DNA of 64,000 nt, taken from the NCBI RefSeq assembly GCF_001513955.1, contig NZ_KQ948145.1:772212-836211 (forward strand), written 5' to 3'. A program made the position numbers and the translations under genes. The DNA comes from Streptomyces pseudovenezuelae (GTDB lineage Bacteria; Actinomycetota; Actinomycetes; Streptomycetales; Streptomycetaceae). Below, piece by piece: positions 8,546 to 16,543 of this stretch. The notes under the pieces were generated by a model that did no database searches, had not been told where the DNA came from, and was given only the letters and a program-made list of their open reading frames with translations. The stretch's first letter is position 1. Each line of letters opens with the position of its first letter.

Positions 8546-9904
8546 TCAGCCCAGCGCCGACTTCACCGCGTCCGCCAGCCGCCCCGCCACCGTCCGGGCC
8601 TGGTCGATGTCCGCCGCCTCGACCATCACCCGCACCAGCGGCTCGGTGCCCGACGGGCGCAGCAACACCCGCCCGGTGGCCCCGAGTTCACGCTCGGCCT
8701 CGGCGACCGCCGCCGCCAGCTCCCCGGAGGTGGAGACCCGCGAACGGTCCACGTCGGGCACGTTGATCAGCACCTGGGGAAGCCGCTCCATCACGGAGGC
8801 CAGGTCCTTCAGCGACCGCCCGCTCTCCGCGACGCGAGCCGCCAGCATCAGCCCGGTCAGCGTCCCGTCCCCGGTCGTGGCGTGATCCAGGATGATGACG
8901 TGCCCGGACTGCTCGCCGCCGAGGGCGTACCCGTGCTCCTTCATCTCCTCCAGCACATACCGGTCGCCCACCGCGGTCTGGACGAGCCGAAGCCCTTCCC
9001 GCTCCATCGCCAGCTTGAAGCCCAGGTTCGACATGACCGTCGCCACGACGGTGTCGGACCGCAGGGCCGAACGCTCCTTCATCGCCAGCGCGAGCACGGC
9101 CATGATCTGGTCGCCGTCCACCTCCTCACCGGTGTGGTCGACGGCCAGGCAGCGGTCCGCGTCCCCGTCGTGCGCGATGCCGAAATGCGCGCCGTGCTCG
9201 ACGACGGCGGCCTTCAGCGGTCCGAGATGCGTGGAGCCGCACCCGTCGTTGATGTTGAGCCCGTCCGGCTGGGCACCGATGGTGATCACCTCGGCGCCGG
9301 CCCGCGAGAACGCCTCCGGAGACACCCGGGCGGCAGCGCCGTGCGCCTCGTCGAGGACGATCTTCAGCCCGTCGAGCCGGTTCGGCAGTACGGCGATCAG
9401 ATGGGCCACGTACTTGTCGAAGCCCTCGGTGTACTCGCTGACCCGGCCGACGCCACCGCCGGTCGGCCGCTCCCAGGGCTCCCCGCCCTTGTGCTCCTCG
9501 TAGACGGCCTCGATGCGCTCCTCCAGCTCGTCGTCGAGCTTGTGCCCGCCGCGCGCGAGGAACTTGATGCCGTTGTCGGGCATGGCGTTGTGGCTGGCGG
9601 AGAGCATGACGCCGAGGTCGGCGCCGAGCACACCCGTGAGATACGCCACCGCGGGCGTGGGCAGCACTCCGACGCGCAGGACGTCCACGCCGGCGCTCGC
9701 GAGGCCCGCCACCACGGCGGCCTCCAGGAACTCCCCGGACGCGCGCGGGTCCCGTCCCACCACCGCGGTCGGCCGGTGGCCCTGGAACGTACCCGCCTCG
9801 GCCAGCACATGCGCCGCCGCGACCGACAGACCGAGCGCCATCTCGGCCGTCAGATCCGCGTTGGCGACGCCGCGCACGCCGTCCGTGCCGAAGAGTCGTC
9901 CCAC
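8546..9904 (-). CDS. glmM: Phosphoglucosamine mutase
   Basis: GlmM interconverts glucosamine-6-phosphate and glucosamine-1-phosphate on the route to UDP-GlcNAc for peptidoglycan. From the GTG at 9904 the protein has 452 residues and begins [15 protein letters not shown], the family N-terminus. An AGGAGG sits 4 bases upstream, which decides this start over one 36 bases further out. The phosphoserine loop SASHN has the catalytic Ser near residue 104, the metal loop DGDADR is present, and the C-terminal phosphate-binding RPSGTEP is intact. It follows the rplM-rpsI pair but a strong terminator lies between them, so it probably has separate expression. Confidence 0.96.
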   Translation of the reverse strand: MGRLFGTDGVRGVANADLTAEMALGLSVAAAHVLAEAGTFQGHRPTAVVGRDPRASGEFLEAAVVAGLASAGVDVLRVGVLPTPAVAYLTGVLGADLGVMLSASHNAMPDNGIKFLARGGHKLDDELEERIEAVYEEHKGGEPWERPTGGGVGRVSEYTEGFDKYVAHLIAVLPNRLDGLKIVLDEAHGAAARVSPEAFSRAGAEVITIGAQPDGLNINDGCGSTHLGPLKAAVVEHGAHFGIAHDGDADRCLAVDHTGEEVDGDQIMAVLALAMKERSALRSDTVVATVMSNLGFKLAMEREGLRLVQTAVGDRYVLEEMKEHGYALGGEQSGHVIILDHATTGDGTLTGLMLAARVAESGRSLKDLASVMERLPQVLINVPDVDRSRVSTSGELAAAVAEAERELGATGRVLLRPSGTEPLVRVMVEAADIDQARTVAGRLADAVKSALG

Positions 9905-9997
9905 TTGTCCTCCTGAGAAAGCGTCAGTTACGGAGATCATCCGATCACATGAGCCTTTGAGCGCCTTGTGCCGTTATACGCCTAAGGCTGTGATAAA

Positions 9998-10039
9998 CGA
10001 ACGCCCCGGCGGCACTGTGGCGTGCCGCCGGGGCGTTCG
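9998..10039 (-). terminator. Terminator after rplM-rpsI
   Basis: Perfect 18-bp stem (arms 9998-10015 and 10022-10039, CGAACGCCCCGGCGGCAC and its complement) with a 6-base loop. On the - strand it is followed by TTTATC. It lies 19 bases beyond the rpsI stop. Confidence 0.85.
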
Positions 10040-10058
10040 GACGTACAGGCAGCTGCGA

Positions 10059-10580
10059 TTAACGCTTGCTGTACTGCGGAGCCTTACGGGCCTTCTTGAG
10101 ACCGGCCTTCTTGCGCTCGACCGCACGGTCGTCGCGGCGGAGGAAGCCGGCCTTCTTGAGGGCGCCGCGGTTGTTGTCCACGTCGGCCTCGTTCAGCGCG
10201 CGGGCCACGCCGAGGCGCAGGGCACCGGCCTGACCGGAGACACCGCCACCCGCGATGCGGGCGATGACGTCGTAGCGGCCCTCGAGCTCGAGCACCTTGA
10301 AGGGCTCGTTGACTTCCTGCTGGTGCACCTTGTTGGGGAAGTAGTCCTCAAGGGTGCGACCGTTGATCTTCCACTTGCCGGTGCCCGGGACGATCCGGAC
10401 GCGGGCGATGGCGTTCTTGCGACGGCCCAGGCCGGCGGCCGGCTGCGGGTCGCCGAAGCGGGACGCCATGGACTCCGAGGTGTACTCGCCCTCGACGGGG
10501 ACCTCGGACTCGGTGGTGTAGCTGTCGATGTCGACGATCTCTTCGCCCTCGACGGGCGTCTCGACGGTGGTCTCGGCCAC
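10059..10580 (-). CDS. rpsI: 30S ribosomal protein S9
   Basis: S9 is a small-subunit head protein whose C-terminal tail reaches the P-site tRNA. The 173-residue product has an acidic N-terminal extension of about 45 residues typical of actinobacteria. The conserved [28 protein letters not shown] and basic C-terminal [12 protein letters not shown] follow. It starts at GTG, 42 bases after rplM, and forms the usual L13-S9 operon. Confidence 0.97.
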   Translation of the reverse strand: MAETTVETPVEGEEIVDIDSYTTESEVPVEGEYTSESMASRFGDPQPAAGLGRRKNAIARVRIVPGTGKWKINGRTLEDYFPNKVHQQEVNEPFKVLELEGRYDVIARIAGGGVSGQAGALRLGVARALNEADVDNNRGALKKAGFLRRDDRAVERKKAGLKKARKAPQYSKR

Positions 10581-10622
10581 GATTCTCCTCAGATTCTGTT
10601 CAGTCTTAGGGGGTGGCCGGAC

Positions 10623-11066
10623 TTACTGCGCGACCTGGGTGATCTCGAACGGCACCGGCTGCTGGGCAGCGTGCGGGTGCTGGTCGCCCGAGTAGACCTT
10701 CAGCTTGGTGAGCATCTGACGGCCCAGGCTGTTCTTGGGGATCATGCCCTTGACGGCCTTCTCGATGGCCTTCTCGGGGTTCTTGGCGAGCAGCTCGTCG
10801 TAGCGGACGGAGCGCAGACCACCCGGGTAGCCGGAGTGGCGGTACGCCATCTTCTGGGTCCGCTTGTTGCCCGACAGGTGCACCTTGTCGGCGTTGATGA
10901 TGATGACGAAGTCACCCATGTCCATGTGCGGGGCATAGGTCGGCTTGTGCTTGCCACGGAGGAGGTTCGCGGCAGTGGTAGCCAGACGACCCAGGACGAT
11001 GTCCTGAGCGTCAATGACGTGCCACTGGCGAGTCACATCGCCGGGCTTGGGGCTGTACGTACGCAC
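10623..11066 (-). CDS. rplM: 50S ribosomal protein L13
   Basis: L13 is an early-assembly large-subunit protein. The 147-residue form starts at GTG 11066 ([15 protein letters not shown]), matching the length I recall for Streptomyces L13. An upstream in-frame ATG would add 13 atypical residues and is not preferred; GAAGAAGG lies before the GTG. Conserved motifs include [27 protein letters not shown] and RHSGYPGG. It is the first gene of the L13-S9 operon, with a candidate promoter at 11247-11276. Confidence 0.97.
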   Translation of the reverse strand: MRTYSPKPGDVTRQWHVIDAQDIVLGRLATTAANLLRGKHKPTYAPHMDMGDFVIIINADKVHLSGNKRTQKMAYRHSGYPGGLRSVRYDELLAKNPEKAIEKAVKGMIPKNSLGRQMLTKLKVYSGDQHPHAAQQPVPFEITQVAQ

Positions 11067-11382
11067 TTCGCAGCCTTCTTCTTCAGTGGATGGGTGCTGA
11101 CACATGGCATCACTGAAGCGATCGTGCAGCTGGGGACGACAATGGCCGGGTCACTGCCCGTATGCCGCCCACTGGTAACTGCTCCAGGGAACCTAGGTAG
11201 AGGCCTCTCGCATGAGAACGAGCGAGCCAATACACAACGAAGATGCAGGATACCCGGGGTCGCACGGACGGGTCAAAACGAGGCCCTCACGACCCCTCCG
11301 CGGCCGAGATGTGCACCGGTGCCGGAAAGGTCCCGGGGCCAGTGTCCACAGGCCCCGCAGCACCTCCCGTCCCCCGTCTAAG
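11067..11382. other. Divergent intergenic region rplM / small membrane protein gene
   Basis: About 316 bases between two divergently transcribed genes. It holds a good -35/-10 pair for rplM and, next to the start of the + strand gene, TAAGAT at 11379-11384, which could act as a -10 box for a leaderless message. Short palindromes near 11195-11210 (CCTAGG and AGAGGCCTCT) have no assigned role. Confidence 0.5.
11247..11276 (-). promoter_or_regulatory. Candidate vegetative promoter of rplM-rpsI
   Basis: On the - strand TTGACC (11276-11271) is followed after 18 bases by TATCCT (11252-11247), close to the consensus for the principal sigma factor. It would give a leader of about 170 bases before the rplM GTG. 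Confidence 0.55.
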
Positions 11383-11391
11383 ATGCGCCCC

Positions 11392-12282
11392 ATGAGCTTT
11401 GGGCAGCAGGGGGGACCCCCGTCCCAGTGGGATCCCTGGAAACCGCAGTCACAGCAGCCGTGGAGCAGCGGCGGGGGCGAGCAGACTCCGGACTGGGCCG
11501 CGCTCGCCGAGGCCTCCGAGATCCGCAACAGACGGCGCCGGCTGTTCTTCATCGTGGGCGGCGCGCTGGCCACGGTCGCGATAGGCACCGCCGTGGCGAT
11601 GGCCGTCGTCTCGGCGAACGGCAGTGACGACGAGGCGAACAAGCCGACGTCCTCGCTGTCGGCCGCCTCGATCCCCAGCGCGACCGGGACCGCTCCGTCG
11701 TTCGCGCCCACCAGCGCCCCGCCGCCGCTGGACCCGAAGGAATTCATCGCCAGCAAGGCCAAGGACACGGCCCCGCTCAGCGCCCGGATCCTCTACCCGG
11801 GCACCCAGCTGACCATGGGCTCGACCGTGTACAAGAAGGGCACCACCTCCGACACGAAGAACTGCGCCGCGGCCGACACCGTCCAGCCCAGTCTCGGCAA
11901 GATCCTCAAGGCCGACGGCTGCACCCAGTTCATGCGCGTCAGCTACACCAAGGACGGCGTCTCGGTGACGGTCGGCGTGGCAGTCTTCGACACGGAGGCC
12001 CTGGCGGCGAAGGCGAAGGGGCAGGTCAACACCAAGAAGGACATCGTCAGGTCGCTCTCGGGCGGCGCGGTCAAGCCCTTCTGCAACTCCGCGATCTGCC
12101 GCACGACCTCGAACTCCTACGGCCGCTACGCCTACTTCACCATCGCGGGCTTCGCCAACGGCAAGAACGTCACGGAGAAGGACACCGCGGTCTTCAGCAT
12201 CGGCAACAACCTGGCCGAGTTCACCTTCCGCCAGATCCACCGCCGCGGCGAGGCACAGGCGTCCACGGCCGCGAGCCGGTGA
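11392..12282 (+). CDS. Single-pass membrane-anchored protein with extracytoplasmic domain, function unknown
   Basis: This encodes 296 residues from ATG 11392 (alternative ATG 11383). The N-terminal 45 residues are Gln/Pro/Trp-rich and cytoplasmic (MSFGQQGGPPSQWDPW). A basic RNRRRR precedes one transmembrane segment near residues 51-72. A Ser/Pro/Ala-rich linker leads to an exported domain of about 190 residues with conserved-looking cysteines (KNCAA, DGCTQFM, PFCNSAICR). I do not recognise the family, although similar proteins are common beside rplM-rpsI in Streptomyces from memory. There is no ribosome binding site; a leaderless message is plausible. A stem-loop begins in the stop codon. Confidence 0.8.
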   Translation: MSFGQQGGPPSQWDPWKPQSQQPWSSGGGEQTPDWAALAEASEIRNRRRRLFFIVGGALATVAIGTAVAMAVVSANGSDDEANKPTSSLSAASIPSATGTAPSFAPTSAPPPLDPKEFIASKAKDTAPLSARILYPGTQLTMGSTVYKKGTTSDTKNCAAADTVQPSLGKILKADGCTQFMRVSYTKDGVSVTVGVAVFDTEALAAKAKGQVNTKKDIVRSLSGGAVKPFCNSAICRTTSNSYGRYAYFTIAGFANGKNVTEKDTAVFSIGNNLAEFTFRQIHRRGEAQASTAASR

Positions 12283-12308
12283 TCCGGCGCGCTGACGCGC
12301 GCCGGATC
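12281..12308 (+). terminator. Terminator between convergent genes
   Basis: Perfect 11-bp stem (GATCCGGCGCG, arms 12281-12291 and 12298-12308) starting inside the stop codon of the upstream + strand gene. It sits before the 3' end of the converging polysaccharide operon and could serve both directions. Confidence 0.65.
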
Positions 12309-12333
12309 CGGTTCGATCAGGTCCGCTTTTGCC

Positions 12334-12861
12334 TCAGCCCCGTTCCCGGGAGCCGCTCAGGACGGGCTCGGGAAACGGCACGACGGGTTCCGGCACGCTG
12401 CCGGCCGTCCGCCGGCTCCCGGCCGTCCTGAAGACCCAGGTGCGGTAGGACCAGAAGCGGAAGAGGGTCGCCACACCGATGCCGACGAACTTGCTGATGT
12501 TGCTGGCGAGCGTTCCCTCCCAGCCGAACCCGTAGGTCGTGGCGTAGAGGACCGAGTTCTCGATGACCAGCCCGATCGCGCTGAAGAACAGGAAGAGGGT
12601 CAGCTCCTTCCTGCGGCTGTTGCGGTCCTCCTGGTCCCGGTTGCGGTAGGCGAAGTACCGCAGGCCGAGATAGTTGCTGAGGATCGCGATGGCCGTGGCC
12701 AGGACGCTCGCCCGGACGGTCTGCCAGTCCGTGACGGTCCTGATGAGGTTGAAGACCGCGAGATTGACCACGAAGCCCGACGCGCCGACCATGCCGAACT
12801 TCGCGATCTCGCGGTACAGCTTCCCGAACCTGGGGGGAAGCGCGTGACGTCCGCCGCTCAC
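12334..12861 (-). CDS. GtrA-family membrane protein
   Basis: The 175-residue product has about four transmembrane segments, the GtrA/DPMS_TM pattern. Visible motifs are REIAKFGMVGASGFVVNLAVFN, written in part, plus SNYLGLRYFAYRN and a final KFVGIGVATLFRFWSYRTWVF. GtrA proteins are thought to help flip or use polyprenyl-phosphate-linked sugars across the membrane. The GTG at 12861 lies 8 bases after the stop of the upstream glycosyltransferase gene, supporting a functional pair. It is the last gene of the polysaccharide operon. Confidence 0.85.
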   Translation of the reverse strand: MSGGRHALPPRFGKLYREIAKFGMVGASGFVVNLAVFNLIRTVTDWQTVRASVLATAIAILSNYLGLRYFAYRNRDQEDRNSRRKELTLFLFFSAIGLVIENSVLYATTYGFGWEGTLASNISKFVGIGVATLFRFWSYRTWVFRTAGSRRTAGSVPEPVVPFPEPVLSGSRERG

Positions 12862-12869
12862 TGGTTCGT

Positions 12870-13631
12870 TCAGCCCCGCCGGTTGCGCAGACGCAGCCGT
12901 ACCGGCATCACCGCCGACTCGATCTGCGTCGCGAGGTTCATCTTGGAGACGCCCTCGGTGCGCTCTTCGAAGCGGATCGGGATCTCGACGGCACTGTGTC
13001 CGGCCCGGACGGCCTTGAACTTCAGCTCGACCTGAAAGCTGTAGCCGGCGCTGTCCAGGGTCGCCAGGTCGATGTCCCGCAGGGTCGCGGCCGACCACAG
13101 GTTGAAGCCCGCGGTGATGTCCCGGATCTTGGTGCCGAGCACGGTCCGGGCATAGCGGTTGGCGAAGCGGGACAGCAGGACGCGGTGCTTTCCCCACTCC
13201 GCGTCCAGCGACCCGCCCTCGACGTACCGGCTGCCGACGACCAGGCCCACCCCGGACGCCACGGCCGTACCGAGCATACGTGGGACCGCTTCCACCGGGT
13301 GGCTGCCGTCGGCGTCCATCTGGACGACGTAGTCGGCGCCCTCCTCCAGGGCGGCGCTCATGCCGGCTACGTAGGCGCGCCCGAGCCCGTCCTTCTCCGT
13401 CCGGTGCAGCACGCTCATCCGGCGTCGCCCGTCCCAGTTGTACTTCTCGGCGAGTTCCTCGGCGATCCGCCCGGTCCCGTCCGGGCTGGAGTCGTCGACG
13501 ACCTTCAGATGCAGCCCGTCGATGGGCAGGTCCAGGACCAGCTCCGCCATGCGGGGCAGGTTCGCCGCCTCGTTGTACGTCGGCATCACGACCGTGACCC
13601 GTACGCCCGGGTGTCTGTCGAGGCTCGTCAT
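12870..13631 (-). CDS. GT2 polyprenyl-phosphate sugar synthase (dolichol-phosphate mannosyltransferase-like)
   Basis: This encodes 253 residues from ATG 13631 (MTSLDRHPGVRVTVVMP). GGGAGGGAAG lies upstream, and the start overlaps the stop of the dehydrogenase gene as ATGA, which fixes the start. The GT-A fold motifs are clear: VVMPTYNEAANLP, VVDDSSPDGT, QMDADGSHP and the RFEERTEGVSKM tail typical of DPM1-like enzymes. These transfer a nucleotide-activated sugar to a polyprenyl phosphate at the cytoplasmic face. The following GtrA-like protein could be its membrane partner. The sugar is not known. Confidence 0.9.
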   Translation of the reverse strand: MTSLDRHPGVRVTVVMPTYNEAANLPRMAELVLDLPIDGLHLKVVDDSSPDGTGRIAEELAEKYNWDGRRRMSVLHRTEKDGLGRAYVAGMSAALEEGADYVVQMDADGSHPVEAVPRMLGTAVASGVGLVVGSRYVEGGSLDAEWGKHRVLLSRFANRYARTVLGTKIRDITAGFNLWSAATLRDIDLATLDSAGYSFQVELKFKAVRAGHSAVEIPIRFEERTEGVSKMNLATQIESAVMPVRLRLRNRRG

Positions 13632-14968
13632 GTCGTTCTCTTCCCTCCCCAGAGGCCCTGACCGGGCCTCTCCCCAGCGAGCGCGGGTCTGCCCAGCGCC
13701 CGGAAATGCCAACCCGCCGCGGCCCAGCGCTCCCCGTCGAGCGCCCCCCGGCCGTCCACGATCCGTGCGCGGGCCACCAGTCGCGCGGCCCGCTCCGGGT
13801 CGATCTCCCGGAACTGCGGCCACTCGGTGAGATGCAGTACGAGATCGGCACCTTGCAGTGCCTCCTCGGCCGACAGTGCGTAGCCGAGGAGCGGGAACGC
13901 CTTGCGGGCGTTGTCCAGCGCCTCGGGGTCGTACACCGTGACATCGGCGCCGTCGAGACGCAGCCGGGCGGCCACGTTCAGCGCGGGCGAGTCACGGATG
14001 TCGTCGGAGTCGGGCTTGAAGGCCGCTCCGAGTACGGCGATCCGGGCCCCCAGGACCGAACCCCCGCACAGCTCGCGCGCCATCTCGACAACCTTGTCGC
14101 GGCGGCGCATGTTGATCGCGTCGACCTCCCGCAGGAAGTCCAGCGAGACCCCCAGTTCCCCGGCGCGGTGCGCGAAGGCCCGGATGTCCTTGGGCAGACA
14201 GCCGCCTCCGAAGCCGACGCCGGCGCGCAGGAACTTCTTCCCGATCCGGTCGTCGTACCCGATCGCCTCGGCGAGGACACCGACGTCGCCGCCCGCGGCC
14301 TCGCAGATCTCGGCCATCGCGTTGATGAAGGAGATCTTGGTGGCGAGGAACGCGTTGGCGGCCGTCTTGACCAGCTCGGCGGTCGGGAAGTCGGCGGTGA
14401 CCAGCGGGGTACCGGCGTCGAGGACGGGGGCGTAGACCTGGCGGAGGATCGTTTCCGCGTGCGAAGACCGCACGCCGAACACCAGCCGGTCCGGCCGGAG
14501 CGTGTCCTCGACGGCGAAGCCCTCGCGCAGGAACTCCGGGTTCCAGGCCACCTCGACCCGCTCGTGCGCGGCCGCCAGCCGCTCCGCCGTGCCCACCGGC
14601 ACGGTCGACTTGCCGACCAGCAGCACCCCCTCGGCCGCGTGCCCGGCGATCGCCGCGAAGGCCGCGTCGACGTACGTCAGGTCGGCACCCTCGGAGCCCT
14701 TGCGCTGCGGGGTGCCGACACACACGAAGTGCACCTCGCCGAAGGCCCCGGCCGCGGCGTGGTCCGTGGTGAACCGGAGCCGTCCGCTCGCCGTGTGCTT
14801 CGCGATCAGCTCCGGCAGTCCGGGCTCGTGGAACGGCACCCGACCGGCCTGGAGCGCGGCGACCTTGTCGGGGTCCACGTCGACCCCGAGCACCTCGTGT
14901 CCCAGCTCCGCCATGCAGGCGGCGTGGGTGGCACCGAGATAGCCGGTGCCGATGACTGTGAGCCGCAT
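13628..14968 (-). CDS. UDP-glucose/GDP-mannose dehydrogenase family protein
   Basis: The 446-residue enzyme is of the UDP-glucose 6-dehydrogenase type, which makes a UDP-uronic acid by two NAD-dependent oxidations. The N-terminal Rossmann motif is GTGYLGATHA; the dimer and substrate domain includes FGGGCLPKD with the catalytic cysteine near residue 256; LGAAFKPDSDDIRDSPA marks the C-terminal nucleotide-binding domain. It begins 33 bases after the GT39-like gene and ends in an ATGA overlap with the GT2 gene. In this operon it would supply an acidic sugar precursor, which is inference. UDP-glucose as substrate is likely but unproven. Confidence 0.9.
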   Translation of the reverse strand: MRLTVIGTGYLGATHAACMAELGHEVLGVDVDPDKVAALQAGRVPFHEPGLPELIAKHTASGRLRFTTDHAAAGAFGEVHFVCVGTPQRKGSEGADLTYVDAAFAAIAGHAAEGVLLVGKSTVPVGTAERLAAAHERVEVAWNPEFLREGFAVEDTLRPDRLVFGVRSSHAETILRQVYAPVLDAGTPLVTADFPTAELVKTAANAFLATKISFINAMAEICEAAGGDVGVLAEAIGYDDRIGKKFLRAGVGFGGGCLPKDIRAFAHRAGELGVSLDFLREVDAINMRRRDKVVEMARELCGGSVLGARIAVLGAAFKPDSDDIRDSPALNVAARLRLDGADVTVYDPEALDNARKAFPLLGYALSAEEALQGADLVLHLTEWPQFREIDPERAARLVARARIVDGRGALDGERWAAAGWHFRALGRPALAGERPGQGLWGGKRTT

Positions 14969-15001
14969 CCAGCGGCCTCCTTCACAACTCCGTGTCAGCC
15001 G

Positions 15002-16543
15002 TTATCTGCGCTCGAGAACCTGCACCACGATGTGGTTCAGCTTCACCGTGCGTCCGGCCCTGAAGGTCTTCTCGATCGCCGCGGCGGTCTTCTCGTTCAT
15101 GCCGGTCAGGGGCGGTCGGCCGTCGCTGACGGTGGAGACCAGCCACAGCCGGTCGGTGCCCTTGAGACAGCTCGCCGGCTTGCGGCACTCGGTGGCGCCG
15201 TAGGACCCGTTCTGCTGCGGGGTGTACTCCATGAGCACGTCCTTCGGGGCCTCGCGGTCCCGCAGTTCGTACGCCATGGCCCGGCGCTCCGACATCCCGC
15301 CGTTGAAGATCATCCCGTCGCCGGACCTCTCGCCCGCCGCGACGACGTTCGCCGCGGCCCGGAAGTCCGGTTCCCTCGGCAGGTCCTTCTTGGCGTCGCC
15401 GATCGCCGGCCACGCCACGAAGGTGTACCCGGCCGCCACCACCGCGACCAGCAGCCCGCTCAGCACTTGGGCGCCGGTCCCCCGGCGGGCGTCGGGGTCG
15501 AGCCTGCCGACGAGCCGGGTGAGCGCGGCGGCCACCAGCAGCGTCCAGGCCGGGATGGTGAACAGCAGGTACCGCGGCAGGAAGAGGTGCAGCTGGTTGG
15601 CGGTCACGAAGGTGAGCACCGGCGGCAGGATCGCCCAGGCGGCGAGCAGCACCGAGTACCGCCCGGCCAGCAGCAGGCCGACTACGCCGAGGGCCATCAC
15701 GGCTCCGCCGGTGATCCACGACCCGAACAGGGTGTCCGGGAACTGGGTCAGGTCCTTGGTCGTGGTGACGTTCCAGGCGATCTGGCCGCTCTGCCCGGTG
15801 CCCTGCGCCACCATCGGGAAGGTGATGGACAGTCCCAGCATGGCCGCGCCGGCGAAGGCGTAGTGGGCGATGCGGTCGCCGCGCTTCTTGGCCAGGAAGA
15901 CGAGCCACACATGCCCGGCGAGCACCGCCATGGCCACCAGGTGACTGAATCCCGTGGCCGCTACGGCGAGCCCGTACAGCGTCCAGTGGCGCAGGCTCGG
16001 CCGCTCCAGCGCCCGGATGAGCCACAGGGTGGCCAGCAGCGCGAACATCGTCGCGAAGGCGTAGGGCCGGGCCTCCTGGCCGTACCGGGTGATCATCGGT
16101 ACCACCGCGAACAGCAGTCCGGCCAGCACCCCGGTGCGCACCGCGAACATCCGGCGCCCCAGCAGCCCGACCAGGCCGGCCGAGACCGCCATGGCGAGCG
16201 CCTCCGGCAGCCGCAGCATCGCCGCCGAGTCCCCGGCGACGTCGATCCACAGGTGCATGACCGCGTAGTACGGCGCGATCACGACGTCGATGCTGCCGAT
16301 CAGCCGTCCGAGGTCGTGCCACGAGATCGTGGACGCCCACCAGGTGGCGTGCTCGTCGCGCCACAGCTGGCGCCCGCCGAGCCCCGGCACCACGCAGGCG
16401 GCCGCGACCAGCGCCGGCAGCAGAAAGGCGAGCCACGCCGAGCCCCTGCCGGCTCCGTCGGCGGACCGGCGGTGACCGGAGGACGCATCGTCCCCGCGTT
16501 CCTGGGCGGCCGTTTCGTCGACCGCTGGTGTGTACGCCGTCAT
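15002..16543 (-). CDS. GT39-like polytopic membrane glycosyltransferase
   Basis: The 513-residue protein has about ten hydrophobic segments and a soluble C-terminal part from about residue 380. The first luminal loop holds WRDEHATWW, the Asp/Glu-containing loop characteristic of the PMT/GT39 and ArnT-like GT-C enzymes that use polyprenyl-phosphate sugars as donors. RYGQEARPYAF in a later loop is also typical. The ATG at 16543 overlaps the stop of the upstream gene as ATGA. A donor made by the GT2 enzyme of the same operon would fit. Confidence 0.82.
   Translation of the reverse strand: MTAYTPAVDETAAQERGDDASSGHRRSADGAGRGSAWLAFLLPALVAAACVVPGLGGRQLWRDEHATWWASTISWHDLGRLIGSIDVVIAPYYAVMHLWIDVAGDSAAMLRLPEALAMAVSAGLVGLLGRRMFAVRTGVLAGLLFAVVPMITRYGQEARPYAFATMFALLATLWLIRALERPSLRHWTLYGLAVAATGFSHLVAMAVLAGHVWLVFLAKKRGDRIAHYAFAGAAMLGLSITFPMVAQGTGQSGQIAWNVTTTKDLTQFPDTLFGSWITGGAVMALGVVGLLLAGRYSVLLAAWAILPPVLTFVTANQLHLFLPRYLLFTIPAWTLLVAAALTRLVGRLDPDARRGTGAQVLSGLLVAVVAAGYTFVAWPAIGDAKKDLPREPDFRAAANVVAAGERSGDGMIFNGGMSERRAMAYELRDREAPKDVLMEYTPQQNGSYGATECRKPASCLKGTDRLWLVSTVSDGRPPLTGMNEKTAAAIEKTFRAGRTVKLNHIVVQVLERR

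Noticed and set aside
12334..13944. 536-residue fusion frame covering the GtrA gene and beyond
   Set aside because: The upstream two thirds is an off-frame reading of the GT2 and dehydrogenase genes.
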